From NCBI RefSeq assembly GCF_000772705.2, contig NZ_JSBW02000031.1, positions 1-33,211 on the forward strand: 33,211 bases of DNA, given 5' to 3'. Position numbers and translations under genes: made by a program. The notes under the pieces were generated by a model. That model made no database searches. It was not told the DNA's origin and worked only from the letters and a program-made list of their open reading frames with translations. The DNA comes from Xanthomonas vasicola (GTDB taxonomy: Bacteria; Pseudomonadota; Gammaproteobacteria; Xanthomonadales; Xanthomonadaceae). Shown here piece after piece: positions 1-7,377 of this stretch (within the stretch, counting starts at the first letter, position 1; each line of letters opens with the position of its first letter).

Positions 1-431
1 CTGTGTGTACTTCTGCAATGTCGATATGAAAGTAGCCAATCGGATAGCTTTTAAACCGCTTCTTCGCGGCCTTGTCGCCCGTGATGTCGGGTAGCCGCGA
101 GATGCCATGGCGCTGCAGGCAACGGTGAACGATGAGCGCGTCAGACGGGAATGCTTGGCTGCAGTGCGTAGAGACAGTCGTCCAGCGGCAGCAAGGTGTG
201 CTTGCGGAAAGCGACAATCGCCGCCTCTTCCGTAACGGACAACACTGTGGGCCACGGCTGCGTCGGCCCGGTTGGCACATCGGCAACCGAGGTCCGCTTC
301 TTCCACTTCGCCACCGTCTTTTGATGGATTCCGTAACGCTTGGAAAGCGCTCTCAGGCTCTCTTGACTCTGTTGTATCGCTCGACGGATCGCTTCTGTCG
401 TAGTGGCGCTCCCGTGTAGAACCTGGCCCAT
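1..431 (-). pseudogene. IS481-family transposase, N-terminal part, frameshifted and cut by the window edge
   Basis: Reading leftward from the ATG at 431 the protein starts MGQVLHGSATT and has a helix-turn-helix (LRALSKRYGIHQKTVAKWKK), then the IS481 signature LLPLDDCLYALQPSIP. It hits a stop at 141-143. The reading resumes in another frame as HRCLQRHGISRLPD and YPIGYFHIDIAEVHT, where the first catalytic Asp of the DDE domain lies (FHID). Comparison with the family sequence implies two single-base losses near 125-150, one in a run of C and one in a TTGCAC context, so this copy should not make transposase. The rest of the gene lies left of the window. The outer inverted repeat should lie at about 470-540, but I could not pin it. 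Confidence 0.85.
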
Positions 432-970
432 AGTGCCTGCTTCCACTCGATGGAAAATGATGCACCATCAAATCCTGGGATCAAACACCTGGCTAACCTG
501 CGTGGCAGGAAGCGGTCTGTTGAAGAACGCAGCGTCATCAATAGTGGCGAGCCGCGCTGTTGGAAATCGTCACGCGCACCTTGCGCAGGTGCGAGGCCGT
601 GGCGCCAGACTCGCTGCGTTGGCGGTCGTTGGAATATATGTTGCGACGCAGCTTTCGCAGCAACTGCGCATTGTGCAGTGCATACGCTGATCAGTGTCCG
701 GTACGTCAAGTGACGCCGATCGACACCGCAGAAGCACACCATACCCAGCGCGCATACCATCCGCCTTTGCGCGCATGCGCCGCATGTCGCATCGCGTTAA
801 TCATGCGCTGTGTACTATGGGCGTCCGGCCAACCGGACCTGTTGTGCGGTCCTGTTCCCCTCGCCGGGACACCAGCCATCACCACGCAATGCCCGCAGGC
901 GACGCCCGGCGCAGTGCCGTTGGCTGGATCGACCTCGACGCTCTCCCGGACACTCTCACAACGGATTGGA
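432..970. other. Non-coding stretch between IS remnant and ybaL
   Basis: No convincing gene. The left 50-100 bases probably belong to the IS481 element. A perfect 7-bp hairpin with a 5-base loop sits at 575-593, without a T run. Open frames across this stretch have no recognisable homology, and the frame that runs into ybaL only resembles the antiporter family from the ATG at 971. The ybaL promoter must lie here, but I see no strong -35/-10 pair. Confidence 0.5.
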
Positions 971-2668
971 ATGCATCACGACACCAGCCTCATCGACATC
1001 ATCGCCGTCGGCCTCGCGGTCGCCTTCATCCTTGGCACGCTCGCGCAAAAGGTGAAGCTCTCGCCGCTGGTCGGCTATCTGCTGGCCGGTGTGTGCGTGG
1101 GGCCATTTACGCCAGGCTTCGTGGCCGACCAGACCATCGCCAACCAGCTGTCCGAGCTGGGTGTGATGTTGCTGATGTTCGGGGTGGGACTGCATTTTTC
1201 GCTCGACGACTTGATGGAGGTGAAGTGGATCGCGGTGCCCGGTGCGCTGGCGCAGATCGTCGTGGCCACCTTGCTCGGCTGGGCGCTGGCGTGGAGCATG
1301 GGCTGGTCGCTGATTCACGGCCTGGTGTTCGGCCTGGCGCTGTCGGTGGCCAGCACCGTGGTGCTGCTGCGTGCGCTGGAAGAACGCCGTTTGCTGGACA
1401 CCCAGCGCGGCCGCATCGCGGTGGGCTGGCTGATCGTCGAAGACCTGGTGATGGTGCTGGCGTTGGTGTTGTTGCCGGCGCTGGCGGATGTGCTCGGCAC
1501 CGGCACGCCAACGACAGCGCACGACGCGCAATCGCCGTCGCTGCTGGCCGCGCTCGGCGTGACCTTGCTCAAGATGGTGGCATTTGTCGCGGCGATGCTG
1601 GTCATCGGCCGGCGCGTGATTCCGTGGTCGCTGGAAAACGTAGCGGCAACCGGCTCGCGCGAACTGTTCACCCTGGCCGTGCTCGGGATCGCGCTGGGCG
1701 TGGCATTCGTCTCGGCCACGTTGTTTGGTGTGTCGTTCGCGCTGGGCGCCTTCTTCGCCGGCATGCTGCTCAAGGAATCCGAACTCAGCCACAAGGCGGC
1801 CAGCGATTCGCTGCCGTTGCGCGATGCGTTCGCAGTGCTGTTCTTCGTCTCGGTCGGTATGTTGTTCGACCCAATGATTCTTGTTGCGCACCCATGGCAG
1901 GTGCTGGCGACCTTCCTGACCATTACCGTGGGCAAGTCGCTGGCGGCGTTCCTGATCGTGCGTGCGTTCGGCCACCCCACCGGCACCGCGCTGACCATTT
2001 CCACCAGCCTGGCGCAGATCGGCGAGTTCTCTTTCATCCTGGCCGGGCTGGGCGTGCAGCTGGCAATCCTGCCCGAGACCGGGCGCGATCTGATTCTTGC
2101 CGGCGCGCTGCTGTCGATTGTGGCCAACCCGTTCCTGTTCTCGTGGCTGGATCGCTGGCAGGCCAAGCAGGCCCAGGACGCTCCGGCCGCCGTAGAGCCG
2201 GAACTGCCGCCCGGCCCGCCGCTGCCGGCGGATGGACACGCCATCGTGATCGGCTACGGCCGCGTGGGCAGCTCGTTGGCGCAGTTGCTGCGCAGCCGCG
2301 GCGTGCCGGTGCTGGTGATCGACGACAACGGCGACCACGTGGCCAAGGCACATGCCGCCGGTATTCCAGGCATCCGTGGCAGCGCCGCGGCCGACCGCGT
2401 GCTGGCCGAGGCGCGCCCGGAGCACGCCAAGATCGCGATCCTGGCCATTCCGCAGCCGCTGGAAGCCGGCGAAGCGCTGGCCAAGCTGCGCGCGATCAAC
2501 CCCTCGCTGACCTTGCTGGCACGCGCGCACAGCGATGCGGAAGTGAAGCATCTGCTCGACCATGGCGCCGACGGCGCGGTGTTGGCCGAACGCGAACTGG
2601 CTTATTCGCTGGCCGAGATGGTGATGTCCACACCGCCGTACCGCGCGTTGAATGTGCCGGCGTCATAG
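971..2668 (+). CDS. ybaL: YbaL/KefB-type monovalent cation:proton antiporter (CPA2) with RCK domain
   Basis: An inner-membrane antiporter of 565 residues, close in length to E. coli YbaL. It begins MHHDTSLIDIIAVGLAVAF, the family's usual N-terminus, so ATG 971 is preferred over the open frame upstream. Residues 1 to about 390 form the membrane domain, with the conserved segments GYLLAGVCVGPFTPGF, ELGVMLLMFGVGLHF, GWLIVEDLVM, SFALGAFFAGM and LFFVSVGMLFDP. A Rossmann-type RCK (TrkA-N) domain follows, with the nucleotide motif IGYGRVGSSLA near residue 427. There is no KefF/KefG-like partner beside it. The physiological ion (K+ or Na+) is not evident. It appears to be a single-gene unit ending at the terminator at 2828-2861. 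Confidence 0.93.
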   Translation: MHHDTSLIDIIAVGLAVAFILGTLAQKVKLSPLVGYLLAGVCVGPFTPGFVADQTIANQLSELGVMLLMFGVGLHFSLDDLMEVKWIAVPGALAQIVVATLLGWALAWSMGWSLIHGLVFGLALSVASTVVLLRALEERRLLDTQRGRIAVGWLIVEDLVMVLALVLLPALADVLGTGTPTTAHDAQSPSLLAALGVTLLKMVAFVAAMLVIGRRVIPWSLENVAATGSRELFTLAVLGIALGVAFVSATLFGVSFALGAFFAGMLLKESELSHKAASDSLPLRDAFAVLFFVSVGMLFDPMILVAHPWQVLATFLTITVGKSLAAFLIVRAFGHPTGTALTISTSLAQIGEFSFILAGLGVQLAILPETGRDLILAGALLSIVANPFLFSWLDRWQAKQAQDAPAAVEPELPPGPPLPADGHAIVIGYGRVGSSLAQLLRSRGVPVLVIDDNGDHVAKAHAAGIPGIRGSAAADRVLAEARPEHAKIAILAIPQPLEAGEALAKLRAINPSLTLLARAHSDAEVKHLLDHGADGAVLAERELAYSLAEMVMSTPPYRALNVPAS

Positions 2669-2779
2669 GTACGCATGCATCTGCACGCAAAGGACGCTCT
2701 TCCAATGGCCGGTGGGCCTGGAAGGCGCTACATCTGCGCACTGGTTGGTTGTAGAGCTGGCGCGCCCGCACGGCCGTAA

Positions 2780-2861
2780 GCGCTGCCGCTTGCAGCAGCG
2801 GCGTCCTCCTAGATATCCAACGAATCGAGCCCGCAGGCGTTCAAGGCCTGCGGGCTTTTTT
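2780..2861 (+). ncRNA. Candidate small RNA (or structured ybaL 3' UTR) with a CCTCCT motif
   Basis: A perfect 6-bp hairpin (2785-2790 with 2797-2802, loop TGCAGC) is followed by an unpaired-looking stretch containing CCTCCT (2805-2810). A strong rho-independent terminator closes it. Hairpin, single-stranded anti-Shine-Dalgarno motif and terminator is a common small-RNA plan. The 5' end is unknown and no clear promoter is visible, so this may simply be the end of the ybaL transcript. Confidence 0.3.
2828..2861 (+). terminator. Rho-independent terminator
   Basis: Perfect 11-bp stem (AGCCCGCAGGC at 2828-2838 with its complement at 2846-2856), a 7-base loop and six T from 2856. It ends the ybaL transcript and any small RNA encoded just before it. 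Confidence 0.9.
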
Positions 2862-2951
2862 ATTGCGGGCAGTCACTTCAGATTGAAAACATTGACCTGA
2901 CCACCGGTTACAACGGCGACCAGGATCACAAAGAGCATCCGCCAGACACAC

Positions 2952-2980
2952 TTGATAATCATTCCTATTAAGCGCAGGAT
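2952..2980 (+). promoter_or_regulatory. Fur-box promoter of the siderophore cluster
   Basis: TGATAATCATTCCTA at 2953-2967 matches 11 of 14 defined positions of the Fur 7-1-7 consensus TGATAATnATTATCA; the left half is perfect. It overlaps a good -35 (TTGATA, 2952-2957). With 17-base spacing this gives a weak -10 (CAGGAT, 2975-2980), placing the transcript start near 2987. Iron-bound Fur would therefore sit on the -35 and repress the downstream genes when iron is plentiful. Confidence 0.75.
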
Positions 2981-3009
2981 GAGCGCCCGTTTCCCTGGCA
3001 ATCTCTTCC

Positions 3010-3771
3010 ATGACGGTTGCAGTCGGCATCCTCAACGCAGTGCCAAGCGTGCAGCTCTGCGAATTGCTGGGCCGCATTGGCTATGGCTTTGTGGTGCTCG
3101 ACCTGGAGCATGTGCTGCGCGCGCCCGATGAACTTGAACATGCCATCCGCGCCTGTGAGCTCTCCGGCAGCGAAGCCTGGGTACGCGTGCCGGAGGTGAA
3201 CGAAAAACTGATTGGCCGGGTGCTGGATGCCGGCGCGCGCGGGATCGTGATTCCGCGAGCTGAGTCTGCGGCGCAGATCGTCAACGCCGTCGCCGCGGCA
3301 CGCTTCCCGCCGCTGGGCCGGCGCGGCATCACCGGCGGCCGTGTCACCGGTTTCGGCAATATCGATTTGCCCACCTACATCGCGCAGGCCAATGCCGATG
3401 TCCGCATCGTGCCGATGATCGAAAGCGCCGCAGGTATTGCCGCACTTGCGGAAATCCTCGCCGTGCCCGGCGTGGCCTTGGTGATGGAAGGCGCGCTGGA
3501 TCTTGCGCTGGATCTAGGCCTGGGCCCGCAGCCCACGCATCCACAGGTGTGGGAGCTGCTGCTGCAACTGCATGCGCATTGCAGTGCTGCCAACGTGCCG
3601 TTTTGCCCCAACCCGCGCACCGATGCGCAACGCGCGCACTGGCTGCAACAGCCCGCGCTGCGCTGGCTGCTCGCCGGCGAAGACCGCGCACTGATTCAAC
3701 GCGCATTGCGCGGTCAGCTGGCCAGTTTTGCCGTCCCTACTTCACCACCCGCCTGCAGGAGCACGCCGTAG
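3010..3771 (+). CDS. HpcH/HpaI-fold enzyme, SbnG-like, probable siderophore citrate synthase
   Basis: A 253-residue (beta/alpha)8 enzyme of the HpcH/HpaI aldolase superfamily. Family features visible in order: VVLDLEH (His at the active-site position), WVRVP (Arg), IVIPRAES, FPPLGRRGI, PMIES (metal-binding Glu) and GALDLALDLG (metal-binding Asp). In staphyloferrin B and related clusters the homologue SbnG condenses oxaloacetate with acetyl-CoA to citrate for siderophore assembly. The position here, first gene after the Fur box and ahead of citrate-using synthetases, supports that role, but an aldolase activity cannot be excluded. The stop codon abuts the receptor ATG. No clear ribosome binding site precedes ATG 3010, and the N-terminus is about ten residues shorter than usual. 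An ATG at 2979 in another frame would encode a family-like N-terminus. Confidence 0.82.
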   Translation: MTVAVGILNAVPSVQLCELLGRIGYGFVVLDLEHVLRAPDELEHAIRACELSGSEAWVRVPEVNEKLIGRVLDAGARGIVIPRAESAAQIVNAVAAARFPPLGRRGITGGRVTGFGNIDLPTYIAQANADVRIVPMIESAAGIAALAEILAVPGVALVMEGALDLALDLGLGPQPTHPQVWELLLQLHAHCSAANVPFCPNPRTDAQRAHWLQQPALRWLLAGEDRALIQRALRGQLASFAVPTSPPACRSTP

Positions 3772-5913
3772 ATGTCGACGTTCCGTTTCCACGCCCTGGC
3801 CATCGCCATCGCAGCGATCACGCTGATCCTGCCGCCGCTGGCACGTGCTGCCGACACGCCGGTGGCCGATGCGGTTGATGCCACCGATGGCGACGCGCCG
3901 ATCCGTGCGCTTGACGCGGTCCAGGTGCAAGGCAGCCTGCTCGGGCGTTCCAAACCCGACGATGTGCAACGTTATGCCGGCAGCCGCCAGGTTATTGATC
4001 GTGAGCAGCTGCGCAATGGCGGCACTCGTTCGCTGGACGATGCGTTGCAGCGCGTGCCCGGCATCAAGATCTTCGACGAAACCGGTACCGGCGCACTGCC
4101 GCAGATCATGCTGCGCGGCCTATACGAAAGCCGCAGCGGCCGCGTGCAGGTGCTGGAAGACGGCATTCCGCTGGCATTGGCACCTTATGGGCAGACCAGC
4201 CTGTCGCTGTTTCCGGTGGGGTTGAATCAAATCGACCGCATCGACATCGTACGCGGCGGTGCGGCTGTGCAGTACGGGCCGAACAACGTGGGCGGGGTGA
4301 TCAATCTGGTCAGCAAGGAGATCCCGAGCGAGTGGAGCACCACGCTGGCGCACAAGGTCGCCGCCGGCGGCCAAGGCCAGTTCCTGCAGGACAGTGCGCT
4401 CAGCAGCGGCGGATACCTCACCGACAATTTCGGCATGCAGGTGGATGCCAATCGCACCTCTGGTGAGTACTGGCGCGCACATAGCGACACCGACATCAGC
4501 AATCTGCGCGTGCGTGCGGAGTGGTGGCTGGACGACACCACGTTACTCAAGGCCAGCGTGCAGCGTTATCTGGTCGACATGGATCTGGCCGGCGCACTCA
4601 GTCCGGACGATTACCGGCGCGACCCGCGCCAGTCCACGCGCCCGCTGGATAGCTTCAATGGCCGCACCACGCGTGCGTCGCTGAGCTACGAGCAGTTGCT
4701 GGGCGACTGGGGCCCGATGCAGGACGTGCGCCTGGATTGGACCAACTTCAACGCTCGCAGTAGCCGCAATTTCATCGTCGGCATGCGTCAGGCCTCCAGC
4801 GAAACCTGGCGCTCGGACCTGCCGCCGCAACTGCGCCAGACCGCGCCACGCGACTTCCGCGTCGTCGGCAGTGAGCCGCGTTTGAGCTGGACCATGGGCG
4901 ATGCCGCTGGCGTGCGCCAGCAGTGGACAGCCGGTGTGCGTGCAGTGCGCGAGGACATCGATTTCCTGGTTGGCAATCTGCGTCTGCGCGATGGATTATT
5001 CACCACTGTGCGCGATTGGCAATTCGAAGACCGCGCGTTGGCCGCGTACGTCAGCAACGCCATCACCCTGCCGGACGCGCGCGTGACGGTTACACCGGGA
5101 CTGCGCTACGAGCGCCTGGATTCGCGCTATTTCAATCGCGCCACCGGCGTCAGCACGCTCAACCAGACACGCGATGTCTTGCCTGGCCTGACGTTGGGCT
5201 TCCAGGCAAACGAGCAGTGGTTCTTCTATGCCGACGGCCAGCGTTCGATGCGCGCCCCGCAGGTTACCCAGATCATCTTCGGCAACAACCTGGATGCCGA
5301 ACTGGCATGGAATTACGAAGCCGGCACACGCTATCAGCCCAATGAGCGCACGCGCATCCAACTGGGCGGATACCTCATCGATTTCGATCAGCAGATTCAG
5401 CTGGACAACACCACGCGCGTGTTCCGCAACCTGGGCAAGACCCGTCATCAAGGTGGTGAGCTGGAACTGCAATGGAGCCCGGAGCAACTGCGTGCGTTTA
5501 CCCTCAACGCCAGCTATGCGTATCTGGATGCCAGCCAGGAATCGGGCAAATTCCGCGGCTTCCGCGTGCCTTACACCTCGCGCAACCAGATCACGCTGGG
5601 CGGCACCTACGCACTCGGTCACACCACTGTCGCGCTTTCCGGCTATTACTTCAGCAAGGCCTTCAGCGACGCAGCCAACACCGTGCAAGAGAATGCCATC
5701 GCCTCGGTCGGCCAATTGCCGTCCTACATGGTGTGGAACACGCAGGTGAGCCATACCCTGTTCGAACGCGATGGACAAAAATTCAGCGCATCGTTGGCGA
5801 TCAACAATCTGTTCGACCGGCAATACTGGTTCCGTGGCGTCGATACCAGCCCGTGGGGGCGTCAGGCCGCACCGGCACGGACCGTCACCGCCGGGCTGGA
5901 ATACACGTTTTAA
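3772..5913 (+). CDS. xsuA: TonB-dependent ferric siderophore receptor (XsuA/PvuA type)
   Basis: Outer-membrane receptor of 713 residues that imports the ferric siderophore using TonB energy. It has a signal peptide (1-26, cleavage after LARA) and a TonB box around 46-54 (ALDAVQVQG). The plug domain (about 60-182) contains LDDALQRVPGI, IMLRG, VLEDGIP and IDIVRGGAAVQYGP followed by GGVINLVSK. A long 22-strand-type barrel ends in LEYTF with the terminal Phe typical of BAM substrates. It is FecA/PvuA-like, matching a citrate-containing ligand. The ATG directly follows the stop of the SbnG-like gene, so the two are co-transcribed from the Fur-box promoter. The next gene starts 237 bases later, with no second clear Fur box in the gap. 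Confidence 0.93.
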   Translation: MSTFRFHALAIAIAAITLILPPLARAADTPVADAVDATDGDAPIRALDAVQVQGSLLGRSKPDDVQRYAGSRQVIDREQLRNGGTRSLDDALQRVPGIKIFDETGTGALPQIMLRGLYESRSGRVQVLEDGIPLALAPYGQTSLSLFPVGLNQIDRIDIVRGGAAVQYGPNNVGGVINLVSKEIPSEWSTTLAHKVAAGGQGQFLQDSALSSGGYLTDNFGMQVDANRTSGEYWRAHSDTDISNLRVRAEWWLDDTTLLKASVQRYLVDMDLAGALSPDDYRRDPRQSTRPLDSFNGRTTRASLSYEQLLGDWGPMQDVRLDWTNFNARSSRNFIVGMRQASSETWRSDLPPQLRQTAPRDFRVVGSEPRLSWTMGDAAGVRQQWTAGVRAVREDIDFLVGNLRLRDGLFTTVRDWQFEDRALAAYVSNAITLPDARVTVTPGLRYERLDSRYFNRATGVSTLNQTRDVLPGLTLGFQANEQWFFYADGQRSMRAPQVTQIIFGNNLDAELAWNYEAGTRYQPNERTRIQLGGYLIDFDQQIQLDNTTRVFRNLGKTRHQGGELELQWSPEQLRAFTLNASYAYLDASQESGKFRGFRVPYTSRNQITLGGTYALGHTTVALSGYYFSKAFSDAANTVQENAIASVGQLPSYMVWNTQVSHTLFERDGQKFSASLAINNLFDRQYWFRGVDTSPWGRQAAPARTVTAGLEYTF

Positions 5914-6150
5914 GTCTGCATCACTGAGCAAACGCTGCACCCGACCAACACACAGGCGCGTTGGTCGCCCCTGAGAGCAACGGCGGTCGCGCTGGCGACT
6001 GTCACAGACAACACGGCGTGCATGAGGCACGCGTCACTGCCGCAGCACGCGGCATGCGATCGACGTATCGCAGGCCACCCAACGCCACATGGCGCCAGGC
6101 AGCCCGTTTCAGTACCGGTTTTTCCACCGTCCTGTTGAACGAGAGCTGCC

Positions 6151-7377
6151 ATGACTGCGACATCCGCTGCACCGTTGGTGATCCTCACCCATGTCTGCCA
6201 TCCGGCCATTACCGAAGGTTTTCTGCCGGCTGCGCACGCGCTCGGCCTGCCGGTGTGGTTGCTCACCGACCACCGGCGCGATCACCTGGCCTATTTCCGC
6301 GAGCACCCCACGCATGCGCCGCAGCAGGTGATCGAATGCGATGTGTTCAACCCACTCGGCGTGCTGGACGTGCTGCACGATGCCGACATCGTGCCGCGTG
6401 CGGTGTTCAGCAATAGCGACCATCTGCAGACCAGCACCGCACTGGTGGCCGCGGCCCTTGGCCTGCCGGGCAAGGATTGGCAAGTGTGTTACGCGGCAAA
6501 GAACAAGGCCGCGATGCGCCAACGCTTGCGTGCACAGGGCCTGCCCTGCCCCTGGTTTTGCACACTGTCCCCTGGCGCCGCATTGCCCGCGAAGATACCG
6601 TGGCCGGTCGTGGCCAAACCGCGCGAAGGCGTGGCGAGTCTGGACGTGCGCCACTGCGCCGATGCTATGCAATTGCAGGCGTATCTGGACGATGTGTGGC
6701 AGCGCCATCCGCAGCGCACCGTGTTGCTGGAACGCATGCTGGAAGGTGCGCTGTTTACGTTGGAGACCCTCGGTGACGGCAACGGCCTGCAGGCCATCGG
6801 AGGCTTCAAGGTGCAGCTATCGCCACCGCCACACTTCGTCGAATGCGAAGCGCAGTGGGATGCCGATGTGGATACGCCGGTGATCGCGCAGGCGCTGCAA
6901 CAACTGCGTGGGTTCGGCGTCGGCTTCGGCCTATGCCATAGCGAATTCATTCTCACCAGCGACGGGCCGGTGCTGGTGGAGATCAATTACCGCAGCATCG
7001 GCGACCGCCGTGAGTTCCTGCTCGACGAGATGTTTTCCAAACAATGGTTCAACGCGGCGCTGGCACCGCATCTGGGCCTGCCGTTGCCGCAACTGCGCAG
7101 CGCGCGTGCGCATGCCTTGCTGCGCTACTACGTGGCCGAGCACGACGGCGAATTGGTCACCGCCAGCGAAGACCGCCGCCACCATGATGCGCACTGCGAC
7201 GTGCAGTACCGGCGGATGCGCACACCCGGCGAGCGCATCCGCCTGAGCCATTCCAACAAGGATTACCTGGGCGTGCTGAGCGCACTGGCCAGCGATGCGC
7301 AGGCGCTGCAACACGCCGTGGTGCAGGCCGAAGCCGGCCTGCAATGGCGCATCGATCACGCGGAGCTGCGCGCATGA
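6151..7377 (+). CDS. xssA: ATP-grasp siderophore ligase (PvsA type)
   Basis: A 408-residue cytoplasmic ATP-grasp enzyme. The Vibrio homologue PvsA joins L-alanine to the citryl-ethanolamine intermediate of vibrioferrin. ATP-grasp features: VVAKPREGVAS at about 153-163 (nucleotide-binding Lys), VLLERMLEG at 191-199, and the metal-binding region HSEFILTSDGPVLVEINYR at 273-291 (Glu and Asn). A GAGAG-like ribosome site precedes ATG 6151. The 237 bases upstream are GC-rich and show no convincing promoter, so the gene is either read from the receptor transcript or from a promoter I cannot see. Its stop overlaps the start of the next gene (ATGA). The symbol follows the Xanthomonas xss nomenclature as I recall it. 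Confidence 0.88.
   Translation: MTATSAAPLVILTHVCHPAITEGFLPAAHALGLPVWLLTDHRRDHLAYFREHPTHAPQQVIECDVFNPLGVLDVLHDADIVPRAVFSNSDHLQTSTALVAAALGLPGKDWQVCYAAKNKAAMRQRLRAQGLPCPWFCTLSPGAALPAKIPWPVVAKPREGVASLDVRHCADAMQLQAYLDDVWQRHPQRTVLLERMLEGALFTLETLGDGNGLQAIGGFKVQLSPPPHFVECEAQWDADVDTPVIAQALQQLRGFGVGFGLCHSEFILTSDGPVLVEINYRSIGDRREFLLDEMFSKQWFNAALAPHLGLPLPQLRSARAHALLRYYVAEHDGELVTASEDRRHHDAHCDVQYRRMRTPGERIRLSHSNKDYLGVLSALASDAQALQHAVVQAEAGLQWRIDHAELRA

Noticed and set aside
575..593. Perfect hairpin as a terminator
   Set aside because: No T run and not placed after a gene on either strand; kept only as a note in the intergenic description.
560..970. Upstream extension of ybaL
   Set aside because: The added residues have no similarity to the antiporter family, and the family N-terminus begins at ATG 971.
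956..2563. Long minus-strand open frame opposite ybaL
   Set aside because: High-GC antisense frame rich in His, Gln and Arg with no recognisable domain; the plus strand matches YbaL throughout.
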